Source: Flavobacterium sp. JAD_PAG50586_2
GTDB lineage: Bacteria > Bacteroidota > Bacteroidia > Flavobacteriales > Flavobacteriaceae
Reading direction: 5' to 3'
Assembly: GCA_023213215.1 (NCBI GenBank)
Contig: CP096136.1
Coordinates: forward strand, 1,798,001 to 1,862,000
Length of the DNA stretch: 64,000 nt
Part shown: positions 35,236 through 44,139 of the stretch, piece after piece
Layout: each line of letters starts with the position of its first letter
Position numbering within the stretch: the stretch's first letter is position 1
Made by a program: the position numbers and the translations under genes
The notes under the pieces: generated by a model
Database searches by the model: none
The model's input: the letters and a program-made list of their open reading frames with translations, nothing else
Told to the model about the DNA's origin: nothing

Positions 35236-35667
35236 ATGTCATTTTCAGATTTATTTGATAGCGAATTTAAAAGTAGAAATAAAGCTCATTTCTCAGCCAT
35301 TGTACGTGTTGCCATTGCAGATGGTGATCTGACCAAAGAAGAAAAAGAGTTCCTGGACAAACTGGCGGTTCGTTTAGAGATTTCGACAGCAGAGTACGAA
35401 GAGATTTTAGAGAACCCGACCAAATATCCAATCAATCCACCTTACCTGCACACACAACGTTTAGAGCGTTTATATGATTTATCAAGAATGGTATACGTAG
35501 ATCATGTTCTTGGGCCAAAGCAGAAGGAAGTTTTAATCAAGTTTGCTCTGGCACTTGGATTTACGCCAGGAAACGTTCCTTTCATTGTTGACAAAGCTAT
35601 GTCGTTATTGGTATTGAACGTTGATTTGGATACATTTGTGTATGAGATGACGCATATGAATAAATAG
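35236..35667 (+). CDS. TerB family protein
   Basis: A 143-residue all-helical protein of the tellurite-resistance TerB (DjlA N-terminal-like) family. It has AIVRVAIADGDLTKEEKEF near the start, an Asp/Glu-rich loop of the metal-binding type, and VDHVLGPKQKEVLIKFA in the second half. There are no other ter genes near it, so a tellurite role is not supported; single TerB proteins of this kind are common in Bacteroidota, function unknown. A promoter and a terminator enclose it, so it is transcribed alone. Confidence 0.9.
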   Translation: MSFSDLFDSEFKSRNKAHFSAIVRVAIADGDLTKEEKEFLDKLAVRLEISTAEYEEILENPTKYPINPPYLHTQRLERLYDLSRMVYVDHVLGPKQKEVLIKFALALGFTPGNVPFIVDKAMSLLVLNVDLDTFVYEMTHMNK

Positions 35668-35703
35668 AGTCAAGACCGCTTTGCTTAAAGAAGCAAGAAA
35701 AAG

Positions 35704-35740
35704 AAAAGGCAGGAAAGTATAGAACTTCCTGCCTTTTTAT
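35704..35740 (+). terminator. Intrinsic terminator after the TerB-like gene
   Basis: AAAGGCAGGAA and TTCCTGCCTTT form a stem around GTATAGAAC-like loop bases, followed by TTAT. It can also act for the minus-strand fbp gene. Confidence 0.8.
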
Positions 35741-35750
35741 ATTTATGTAT

Positions 35751-35787
35751 TCTTGCTGCGCAGCGATCTTGTTTCTTGCTTCTTTCC
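35751..35787 (-). repeat. GAAGCAAGA-type repeat
   Basis: Read on the minus strand this is GAAGCAAGAAACAAGATCGC followed by TGCGCAGCAAGA. Shorter relatives lie at 13679-13698, 35672-35692 and 37376-37395. It abuts the fbp stop codon. Confidence 0.5.
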
Positions 35788-35788
35788 T

Positions 35789-36796
35789 CTATTTGTACTT
35801 CGCCATAAAAGACTCCGCTTTCTCCACCATATTATAGCTTCCACAGAAGAATGGTACTCTTTGATGCAACTCAGTTGGTTGGATTTCCATGATCCTTCCT
35901 AAACCATCTGAAGCTTTTCCGCCTGCCTGTTCGGCAATAAAGGCCATAGGGTTACATTCATATAAAAGACGCAGTTTTCCGTTTGGAGATTTTGCACTCG
36001 TTGGGTAAATATAAATTCCGCCCTTAATCATATTTCTATGAATATCGGAAACCAAACTTCCTATGTAACGGGAAGTATATGGCCTGTCGCCTTCTTCGAG
36101 CTGGCAGTATTTGATATAATCCTTAACACCTTGCGGAAAATGCACATAATTTCCTTCGTTGATAGAATAGATATTTCCATCTTGAGAAAACTGCATGTTC
36201 GGATGAGATAAGTAAAATGTTCCAATCGCCGGATTCAATGTAAAACCGTTGACTCCGTGACCTGTTGTATACACCAACATGGTTGAGGTTCCGTAAACCA
36301 CATATCCGGCAGCAACCTGAGCCGTTCCTGGTTGCAGGAAATCTTCAAGCGTAACCGGAGTTCCAACAGCTGTAATCCTTCTGAAAACAGAAAAAATAGT
36401 GCCTACGGGAACGTTCACATCAATATTGGAAGAGCCATCTAAAGGATCCATCAGCACTACATATTTGTTGTTGTGTCCTTTGTCCAATCCCTGAACGGTT
36501 ATGAATTCATCGTTTTCCTCCGAGGCAATTCCGCATACAATTTCACGATTGATAAGTGTCTGGATAAAAACCTCATTGGCATACACATCGAGTTTTTGCT
36601 GGTCTTCACCTTGAATGTTTTGTTCGCCTGCGGCTCCGATTATGTCTACCAGGCCAGCTTTGTTTACCTTGTAATTTACCACTTTGGCGGCAAGTCGTAT
36701 GGCGTTGATGATTTTGGATAATTCTCCTGTAGAATAGTTGTGGTCCTTTTGCTTTTCGATGATAAATTCACCTAATGTACTGTTGCGTTGTTCCAT
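35789..36796 (-). CDS. fbp: Class I fructose-1,6-bisphosphatase
   Basis: The enzyme dephosphorylates fructose 1,6-bisphosphate in gluconeogenesis. The 335-residue protein shows ASEENDEFI, the metal-binding motif [54 protein letters not shown] and [17 protein letters not shown] use the ATG at 36796 ([12 protein letters not shown]); a longer upstream ATG gives a start with no family resemblance and overlaps the divergent GNAT gene. The divergent arrangement leaves 106 bases for both promoters. Confidence 0.95.
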   Translation of the reverse strand: MEQRNSTLGEFIIEKQKDHNYSTGELSKIINAIRLAAKVVNYKVNKAGLVDIIGAAGEQNIQGEDQQKLDVYANEVFIQTLINREIVCGIASEENDEFITVQGLDKGHNNKYVVLMDPLDGSSNIDVNVPVGTIFSVFRRITAVGTPVTLEDFLQPGTAQVAAGYVVYGTSTMLVYTTGHGVNGFTLNPAIGTFYLSHPNMQFSQDGNIYSINEGNYVHFPQGVKDYIKYCQLEEGDRPYTSRYIGSLVSDIHRNMIKGGIYIYPTSAKSPNGKLRLLYECNPMAFIAEQAGGKASDGLGRIMEIQPTELHQRVPFFCGSYNMVEKAESFMAKYK

Positions 36797-36902
36797 TACG
36801 AAATCGTTGTAGTTGTTTGTGCAAATATCGATAAATTCGGGAAAGAAAAATGTATTTCGGAAAGAAATTAATAATTGTATTTTTGCTTCAAAATTGACAC
36901 CC

Positions 36903-37376
36903 ATGAACATCCGTAAAGGAGAAAAAAAAGACATGAAAGCTGTTCTCGAATTGATTCAGGAATTGGCCACTTTTGAAAAAGAACCCGATGCTGTTGTGGT
37001 GACTGTCGCCGATTTAGAGCGTGACGGTTTTGGGGATAATCCATTGTTTCATACTTTCGTAGCCGAGGTTGATGGCAGGATTGTTGGCACCGCGTTGTAC
37101 TATTACCGTTATTCAACCTGGAAAGGCAAAACAATCCATCTGGAAGACTTGATCGTGAAAGAAGAAATGCGTGGTTCAGGTTTAGGCTTTGCTTTATATT
37201 CGAAAATCATTGAACAGGGGAAAATTGACAATGTGCGAAGGATAGAATGGGCAGTTTTGGATTGGAATACACCGGCCATTGATTTTTATATCAAATCGGG
37301 TGCAAAAGTATTGGATGACTGGCGCGTGGCACAAATGGATGAAAACGGGATAAAGGAATTTTTAAATAGACAATAG
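36903..37376 (+). CDS. GNAT family N-acetyltransferase
   Basis: A 157-residue GNAT acetyltransferase. The acetyl-CoA site is [20 protein letters not shown], in motif A; the end [15 protein letters not shown] is the usual motif B. The resemblance is to diamine (spermidine/spermine-like) N-acetyltransferases. Its start was set at the ATG preceded by a probable -7 element TATTTTTG (36878-36885), 17 bases upstream. The lysC gene follows after 47 bases. Confidence 0.88.
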   Translation: MNIRKGEKKDMKAVLELIQELATFEKEPDAVVVTVADLERDGFGDNPLFHTFVAEVDGRIVGTALYYYRYSTWKGKTIHLEDLIVKEEMRGSGLGFALYSKIIEQGKIDNVRRIEWAVLDWNTPAIDFYIKSGAKVLDDWRVAQMDENGIKEFLNRQ

Positions 37377-37423
37377 AAGCAAGACCCTATGCTGTAAGAA
37401 ATAAGAAGTTAAAATTAATAGTG

Positions 37424-38683
37424 ATGAGGATATTTAAATTTGGTGGAGCATCAGTTAAAGATGCCAATGGTATAAAAAATGTATTCAGTGTTTTACAGCA
37501 GGTAGGCCATGAAGACACGCTTCTGGTAATTTCAGCAATGGGAAAAACAACTAATGCACTTGAAATCGTAATCAAGAATTATTTTGATAAATCTAACGAA
37601 CTCCATGCTTCCCTGCAGGATGTTAGAAAATACCATAACCAGATTTTGTTGGATTTATTTGATGACGAAGAACAGGAACACGAAGTTTTTTATGCTGTGA
37701 ACAGCCATTTTGCTGATTTGGAATATTTCTTACGAAGCAACAAATCGCCTAATTATAACTTTGTTTACGATCAGGTGGTAAGTTTTGGTGAGATCGTTTC
37801 AACCACAATTGTCAGTCATTATTTCAATTATGCGGGATTAAAAAACAATTGGATTGATGTCCGTAACTTCATCAAAACCGATAATAATTACCGCGATGCC
37901 GATGTGGATTGGGAAAAAACCCAACAGTTCATTTCAAAAGGAATCAGGAAAAAAGCGCTCAATATCACTCAGGGATTTTTGGGTTCGGATGAGAATAATT
38001 TCACTACAACATTAGGTCGTGAAGGTTCGGATTATACCGCAGCAATTTTTGCTTATTGCCTGAATGCGGAAAGTGTTACCATATGGAAAGACGTTCCCGG
38101 AGTCTTGAATGCCGATCCAAGATATTTTGAAAATGCTATTTTGCTGAACCAAATTTCGTACCGCGAGGCGATTGAGCTGGCTTTTTACGGAGCTTCTGTA
38201 ATCCACCCAAAAACATTGCAGCCTTTACAGAAAAAGGAAATTCCGTTATACGTAAAATCATTTGTCAATCCGCTTTTGCCGGGCACAAGTGTTTCGAAAG
38301 GGAAGGATTTGGAGCCAAAAACTCCGTGCTTCATTGTAAAAAAAGACCAATTACTGCTTTCCTTGTCGTCGATAGATTTCTCTTTTATAATGGAAGAAAA
38401 CATCAGCGAGATTTTCGCTTTATTGCATCAATACAAATTAAAAACCAGCCTGATCCAGAATTCGGCCATCAGTTTCTCGGTTTGCATTGAAGATAAATTC
38501 GGGAATTTCAATGAAGTGAAAAACATACTTTCGAAGAAATTTAAAGTTTCCTACAATGAGAATGTATCGTTATTTACCATCAGGCATTTTGATGAAAAAG
38601 CAGCCCAAATGGTCGAAAAAGACAAAAACGTTTTGGTAAAACAAATCTCAAGAGAAACGATGCAGATTGTGACTAAAGAGTAA
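37424..38683 (+). CDS. lysC: Aspartate kinase
   Basis: The enzyme phosphorylates aspartate, the first step toward lysine, threonine and methionine. It has 419 residues: N-terminal kinase start FKFGGASVKDANGIKNV, DQVVSFGEIVSTTIV, a central GREGSDYTAAIFAYCLNAES and DVPGVLNADPR substrate site, and a C-terminal regulatory half (about 310-419) with two ACT-like regions, which suggests feedback control. I chose the ATG at 37424; a GTG three bases earlier is possible. asd, the next enzyme, is at 6 kb in this window. Confidence 0.92.
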   Translation: MRIFKFGGASVKDANGIKNVFSVLQQVGHEDTLLVISAMGKTTNALEIVIKNYFDKSNELHASLQDVRKYHNQILLDLFDDEEQEHEVFYAVNSHFADLEYFLRSNKSPNYNFVYDQVVSFGEIVSTTIVSHYFNYAGLKNNWIDVRNFIKTDNNYRDADVDWEKTQQFISKGIRKKALNITQGFLGSDENNFTTTLGREGSDYTAAIFAYCLNAESVTIWKDVPGVLNADPRYFENAILLNQISYREAIELAFYGASVIHPKTLQPLQKKEIPLYVKSFVNPLLPGTSVSKGKDLEPKTPCFIVKKDQLLLSLSSIDFSFIMEENISEIFALLHQYKLKTSLIQNSAISFSVCIEDKFGNFNEVKNILSKKFKVSYNENVSLFTIRHFDEKAAQMVEKDKNVLVKQISRETMQIVTKE

Positions 38684-38725
38684 CTTTGGTATACTCAAAA
38701 CCGCTTTTTTACGTTTATACTATGT

Positions 38726-41700
38726 ATGCTGAAAAAACTCTTTTTACTATTGGTCCTTTTTGGTTTTTCCAGAGTTTCGGCTCAGGAAATCAAATCGTTA
38801 TATCAAAATAAAAAGGTTGCGGTTTCCAATGATACCATTGCTATTGAAAAAGTAAGCATTAGTCCAAGTTTCTTTAAGCTACAGACTTCAGAGGGTACGG
38901 AAATAGATGCCAGTTTTTACAAAATCGATTTCAAAACAGGGAAGCTGGTTTTCAAAAATGGATTTACGTCACAAGATAGTTTAACGGTTCGCTACTTCCG
39001 ATATCCCGAACAGCTCACTAAAACCTACAGCATTTACGATCAGGACAGAGTAGTTGCCAATGATGGTGGTTTGTATAAAGTAAGCCGTTCCGTCAAAAAA
39101 TTTGTTCCGTTTGAAGGCTTGAATACTTCAGGAAGTATTACACGAGGCGTTACGATTGGCAACAATCAGAATGCATCGGTAACTTCGAATCTGGATTTAC
39201 AGATTACCGGAAAGATTTCGGATAAGGTTTCGCTTCGGGCTTCGATTCAGGATTCCAATATTCCGCTGCAGGATGGCGGTTATTCGCAAAAGCTGGATGA
39301 ATTCGATCAAATTTTCATTGAGTTGTTTACCGATAAATGGAACATCCGCGCAGGAGATTTATTCCTCGAAAACCGACAATCCCGTTTCCTGAATTTCAAC
39401 AAAAAAGTTCAGGGACTTTCCACACATTTTACTTTCGGTGGCGAACAAAATAAGACCGATATTTTTGCTTCAGCTGCTTTAGTCCGTGGGCAATATGCCA
39501 AGAGTTCATTCGTTGGTCAGGAAGGAAACCAAGGGCCGTATAAGCTTCGCGGCAATAATGGTGAGTTGTATGTGTTAGTGATTTCGGGTTCGGAAAGGGT
39601 TTACGTGAATGGAATCCTGCGTAAGCGTGGCGAAAGCAATGATTATGTTATCGATTATAATGCCGGGGAAATTACGTTTACTTCTCTATTTCCGATAACC
39701 TCTGAAATGCGGATTGTCATCGAATACCAATATTCCGACAGGAATTATACCCGTTTTGTTACTTATGCCGGAGCCAATCACGAAGCTAAAAAATGGAGCT
39801 TGGGCGGTTATCTGTATTCGGAAAATGATGTAAAAAACCAACCTCTGCAACAAAGTTTATCTCCGGAACAGGCTGCAATCCTTAGCAATGCCGGCGATAA
39901 TCAGAGCTTAATGAATGCGCCTTCCGCTTATTTGGATTCGTATTCGGAAAATAAAGTGCTATACAAAAAAATCGTTGTCAACAGTGTGGAAGCTTTTGAG
40001 TATTCCAATAATGCTGATGACGAATTATACAATGTGAAATTCACTTTGGTAGGCAATAATCTGGGAAATTACATACTGACCAATTCGTCTGCAATTGGGA
40101 AAATTTATCAGTATGTTGAACCGCTTGCCGGAATTCCACAAGGAAATTATGAACCTATAACGCGGTTGATTGCACCTACAAAAATTCAGATTGCTACTGT
40201 TTTGGGAAAATACAATCCGAGCGAAAAAACGGTAGTTGATTTTGAAGTCGGCATCAGCAATAATGATTTAAATTTATTTTCGTCATTGGATGATTCGAAT
40301 AATAAAGGTGTTGCGGGAAAGCTGAATTTTAAGCAGCGGTTAATGACCAAAAAATGGCAGATTGACGCCTTCGGAAATTATCAGTACGTGCAGGAAAATT
40401 TTAGGACTATTGAGCGTTTGTTCAACATTGAGTTCAACCGTGACTGGAATTTAACCACTTTAGAAGGAAACCAAAGCCTGATAATTAATGGTTTGGATTT
40501 TATCCTGCCGGAAAAAGGAAAGCTGACCTATCAATTTGAAAAGCTGGATTTCTCCAAAAGTTTCTCGGGAAACCGTCATATCCTGAATGGTTTTTTAACC
40601 TCAAAAACTGGAATATTTTGCAGAATTCCAGTTATCTGAAAAGCGATGGCAACTATGCCAATTCCACCTTTATCAGAAACAGCAGCAATGTTCGATACAA
40701 CTTTAAAAAGAACTGGATTGGCAGCAGCCTACGGTTGGAGAACAACAAAGAAAGACTCGTGGCGACCAATCAATTATCGGCTTTGAGCCAAAGGTTTACA
40801 GAATACGGCGCCTTCGTAGGACGCGGTGACAGCACTAAGGTTTTTGTCGAATTGGGCTATCTGCAGCGTTTGAATGACAGTTTGCAGAATGGTGTTTTGG
40901 AAAGGGTTAATACATCACAATCTTATTATCTGAAATCAAAATTATTGCAAACCAAAACACGGGATTTGTCTTTGTTTGTCAATTACAGGAACCTGAAATA
41001 TGTTGATGCATCGCGACAAAATGAGCCTTCGTTAAATTCGAGGTTGTTGTATAACGATCAATATTTCAATCAATTGATGCAGGTTACGACTGCTTACGAA
41101 ACCACTTCAGGAACAATTGCACAACAGGAATTTACCTATCTTGAGGTAGAAGCCGGGCAAGGCGTTTACACCTGGATTGATTATAATGGTAACGGAATTC
41201 AGGAACTTCAGGAATTTGAAGTGGCTCCATTTCCCGATCAGGCGAAGTATGTCAGGGTGTTTTTACCGAACCAGATTTTTGTAAAAACGCATCAGAATAA
41301 ATTTTCGCAATCGCTTACGCTGAATCCGGGACGATGGCAGAATGCAACAGGCTTCAGGAAATTCCTGTCCCATTTTTATAACCAGACTTCTTTTTTAATA
41401 GAAAGAAAGGTAAAGCGCAACGGCGATAACTTTGATTTGAATCCGTTTTCAACTTCCGATGAAAATATGCTGGGACTAAACACCAGCTTTAGGACCAGTT
41501 TATTCTATAATAGAGGAAAACAGAAGCATTCGTTAACCGGAACTTTTATTGCCAATCAGTTAAAGGCATTGCTTTCTGTTGGATCTCAGGAAAGTATCAA
41601 TAGGGCACTTCAATTGCAGTATGCCCATTTACTGAAAAAGACCTGGCTTTTCTCCTTGGGAACAGAATTGGCCAAAGCGGATTTACTTTCCGAAAACTAC

Positions 41701-42120
41701 AGCAGCAAGAATTTTGAAGTGAGAAGTTATCAGGCCAATCCCAAAATTTCTTATTTGTTCAACAAAAATGCAAGCTGGGATCTATTTTATGAATATCAGG
41801 CTAAAAACAACCTGGTTGGAAACTCTGAAAAACTACTTCAAAACCGATTTGGGACTTCCTTTTCCTATGCCAGTGAAAAGAAGTTTACAGCTAATGGCGA
41901 ATTTTCATTGTATCAGAATAAATTTGAAGGCGATGCGCAATCTCCCGTAGCTTTTCAGATGCTGGAAGGACTGCAGTCTGGGAGAAATATGACATGGAGA
42001 TTACTGCTGCAAAAGAACCTAACACAGTTTTTAGATATCAATATTAATTACCAGGGAAGAAAAACGGAGACCAGTCAGACAATCCACACAGGTAATGTGC
42101 AATTGAGGGCATATTTTTAA
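38726..42120 (+). CDS. Large predicted outer-membrane protein (frameshifted)
   Basis: Two frames join into a 1,131-residue protein when the six T at 40591-40596 are read as seven (restoring HILNGFFNLKNWNILQ then NSSYLKSDG). A signal peptide (LFLLLVLFGFSRVSAQ) is followed by an N-terminal part with recurring motifs: GVTIGNNQNASVTSNLDLQI, ASIQDSNIPLQDGGYSQK, LYVLVISGSERVYVNG, and DYVIDYNAGEITFTS. The C-terminal 600 residues are rich in alternating aromatic/polar residues and end in an aromatic strand (QLRAYF), as in a large beta-barrel. As I recall, part of the N-terminal half resembles segments of SprA, the T9SS outer-membrane channel, but at half its length. No function is established. It is monocistronic as far as I can see. 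Confidence 0.7.
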
Positions 42121-42181
42121 GCAGAATATTTTTTGCTTTGAAAAAATTACTAATTTTAAGTTCAATTAAAAATCTAAACTC

Positions 42182-42616
42182 ATGAAGAAAATCATTTTAT
42201 TATGCCTGGTATTTGTGTTCTCAAATACATTCTATGCTCAAACTGCAACGGAGAAAAAAGCCAAAACGGAAAAGAAAACCACGACAACCACGACAACCAA
42301 ACTCAAAAAAGATGGAACTCCCGACAAGCGCTACAAAACAGAATCTAAAGTTGTCTTAAAAAAGGACGGAACAGTTGACAAACGTTATAAAAGCACAAGT
42401 ACTACAGTAACCACAACAAAGGCAAAAGCTAAGAAGTTGACTGAGGCTGAGGAAAAAGAGGACATGAAGGAAACCGCAGCTTCTAAATCAGAAGAAAAGA
42501 AAGTAAAGGATAAAGCAACTGGTTCCTATAAAGGGAAAAAAGTATTCACCGGACCAAGAGGCGGTAAATATTACATCAACAAAAATGGAAACAAAACCTA
42601 TATCGACAGAGACTGA
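42182..42616 (+). CDS. Secreted basic protein with PBCV-type basic adaptor motif
   Basis: A 144-residue protein with a signal peptide (IILLCLVFVFSNTFYAQ), a very lysine- and threonine-rich middle (repeats LKKDGTPDKRYKT and LKKDGTVDKRYKS, each with KDG and DKRYK), and a C-terminal KVFTGPRGGKYYINKNGNK that matches the short PBCV-specific basic adaptor domain. The function of this domain is unknown; it occurs at the ends of viral and bacterial proteins and is thought to bind nucleic acid or protein. Isolated gene with a strong terminator. Confidence 0.75.
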   Translation: MKKIILLCLVFVFSNTFYAQTATEKKAKTEKKTTTTTTTKLKKDGTPDKRYKTESKVVLKKDGTVDKRYKSTSTTVTTTKAKAKKLTEAEEKEDMKETAASKSEEKKVKDKATGSYKGKKVFTGPRGGKYYINKNGNKTYIDRD

Positions 42617-42640
42617 TAACGATAAATTTCCAACAACTTT

Positions 42641-42677
42641 AAATGCAGTTTTTCTAATCGGGAAACTGCATTTTTTT
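42641..42677 (+). terminator. Intrinsic terminator after the basic adaptor gene
   Basis: AAATGCAGTTT and AAACTGCATTT form a stem, followed by a T run of seven. It starts 25 bases past the stop codon. Confidence 0.85.
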
Positions 42678-42863
42678 ATGGTCTGAAAAGGCGGTTTTCA
42701 GAATGTTTAAAATGTTAAAATTTAAGCGAAGGAAAATTCCTAGTCGTCTCTGTTTTAGGGCGTTTTCAAAATTTTTATATTTATAATTTATTAAAAATCA
42801 AATAGTTGTATGTTTTTCAAAAATCGTTCAAAATCGAGGATAATGTTAAAAACTAGAGCTTAT

Positions 42864-42872
42864 TGTGAATAA
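42864..42872 (-). promoter_or_regulatory. Possible DnaA box upstream of nrdB
   Basis: TTATTCACA on the minus strand matches the DnaA box consensus TTATnCACA. It lies about 85 bases before nrdB in a 339-base gene-free stretch that I otherwise find featureless. DnaA control of ribonucleotide reductase genes is known in E. coli. A single box is weak evidence. Confidence 0.35.
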
Positions 42873-42955
42873 GTTTAGCTTCCATTTTCCGTTTGGTTTG
42901 CCAATCTTTGTAACAGACAGAATTTAATACAAATCACCCAAAAATATAATCCAAA

Positions 42956-43932
42956 ATGGCTGCCATAGAACCAATTTTACAAGAAAATAAAAACCGATTC
43001 GTGATTTTCCCAATAAAGCATCATGACATCTGGGATTGGTACAAAAAATGGAAGCCAGTTTCTGGACTGCTGAGGAAATCGATTTGCATCAGGATTTGTC
43101 GGATTGGAATAACAAACTGAATGATGACGAAAAGTACTTTGTCAAACATATTTTGGCATTTTTTGCTGCTTCAGACGGAATTGTAAATGAAAACCTGGCC
43201 GAGAATTTCGTAAACGAAGTACAATATCCGGAAGCCAAATTTTTCTACGGTTTCCAGATTATGATGGAAAACATCCACAGTGAAACCTATTCGCTGTTAA
43301 TTGATACTTACGTAAAGGATGAAGCCGAAAAAGCACAGCTTTTCAATGCGTTGGAAGTATTTCCTGCGATTAAGAAAAAAGCGGATTGGGCTTTAAAATG
43401 GATTGGTTCTGATTCATTTGCCGAAAGATTGATTGCTTTTGCTGCTGTCGAAGGAATCTTCTTCTCAGGAGCCTTCTGTTCGATTTACTGGTTGAAAAAA
43501 CGTGGCTTGATGCCCGGATTGACATTCTCAAACGAGTTGATCTCCCGTGATGAAGGCGTTCACTGCGATTTTGCTGTGCATTTACACAACCATCACTTGG
43601 TTAACAAAGTGTCAAAATCCAGAATTACAGAAATTATTACCGATGCCTTAAATATCGAGCGTGAGTTTATTACCGAGTCACTTCCTGTGAGTTTAATCGG
43701 TATGAACGCTACCCTGATGACACAATATTTAGAATTTGTTGCTGATAGATTATTGGTGGAATTAGGTTGTAAAAGAGTCTACAACTCAACCAACCCATTC
43801 GATTTTATGGACATGATTTCGTTACAGGGAAAAACTAATTTCTTCGAAAAACGTGTGGCTGAATACCAAAAAGCAGGTGTAATGAACACCGATTCAGAAT
43901 CAGGAAAAATCAGCTTCGACGCCGATTTTTAA
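42956..43932 (+). CDS. nrdB: Ribonucleoside-diphosphate reductase beta subunit (frameshifted)
   Basis: The small subunit of class I ribonucleotide reductase holds the di-iron centre and radical. It starts [20 protein letters not shown] and then breaks after WYKK; reading the six A at 43043-43048 as seven joins it to [20 protein letters not shown]. The metal ligands lie in segments such as [11 protein letters not shown] (D/E), [14 protein letters not shown] (E, H) and [11 protein letters not shown] (E, H), and the C-terminal tail [10 protein letters not shown] is the usual alpha-binding end. The restored length is 325 residues. nrdA follows 207 bases downstream, with one dispersed repeat between. 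Confidence 0.94.
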
Positions 43933-43960
43933 AATATATTGCTTTTAAATCAGGGTAAAT

Positions 43961-44033
43961 CTAGCCCAGATTGGAGTGGCATCCTTTTATCTCGTTTGCA
44001 AAACGAGATAAAAGATAGAACGGAAAGCTGGAA
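43961..44033 (+). repeat. Dispersed intergenic element, copy 3 (between nrdB and nrdA)
   Basis: CTAGCCCAGAT-TGGAGTGGCATCC, a hairpin TTATCTCG-TTTGCAAA-CGAGATAA, then AAGATAGAACGGAAAGCTGGA. The ends match the other copies. The hairpin stem is perfect, so it would form strongly in the nrdBA transcript. Confidence 0.75.
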
Positions 44034-44139
44034 ACAGCTCCTAAAAAAGAGACTGAACTTTATTAAATCAGTAAAAAACCTTAACAAATAACCAGAAAAT
44101 AGGTAAAGGGATTTTCTATTTTCAAAAACTGACAAGCTT

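Noticed and set aside
35236-35667. A tellurite-resistance cluster at the TerB-like gene
   Set aside because: No other ter genes (terC, terD, terE) are near; single TerB proteins are common in this phylum.
40618-42120. A separate 500-residue protein beginning MQNSSYLKSDG
   Set aside because: Its start lies at the frameshift, and joining the frames gives one continuous outer-membrane protein with matching barrel features.
43036-43932. nrdB starting at 43036
   Set aside because: The usual beta-subunit N-terminus ([12 protein letters not shown]) lies upstream at 42956 in another frame; the two are joined by one added A at 43043-43048.
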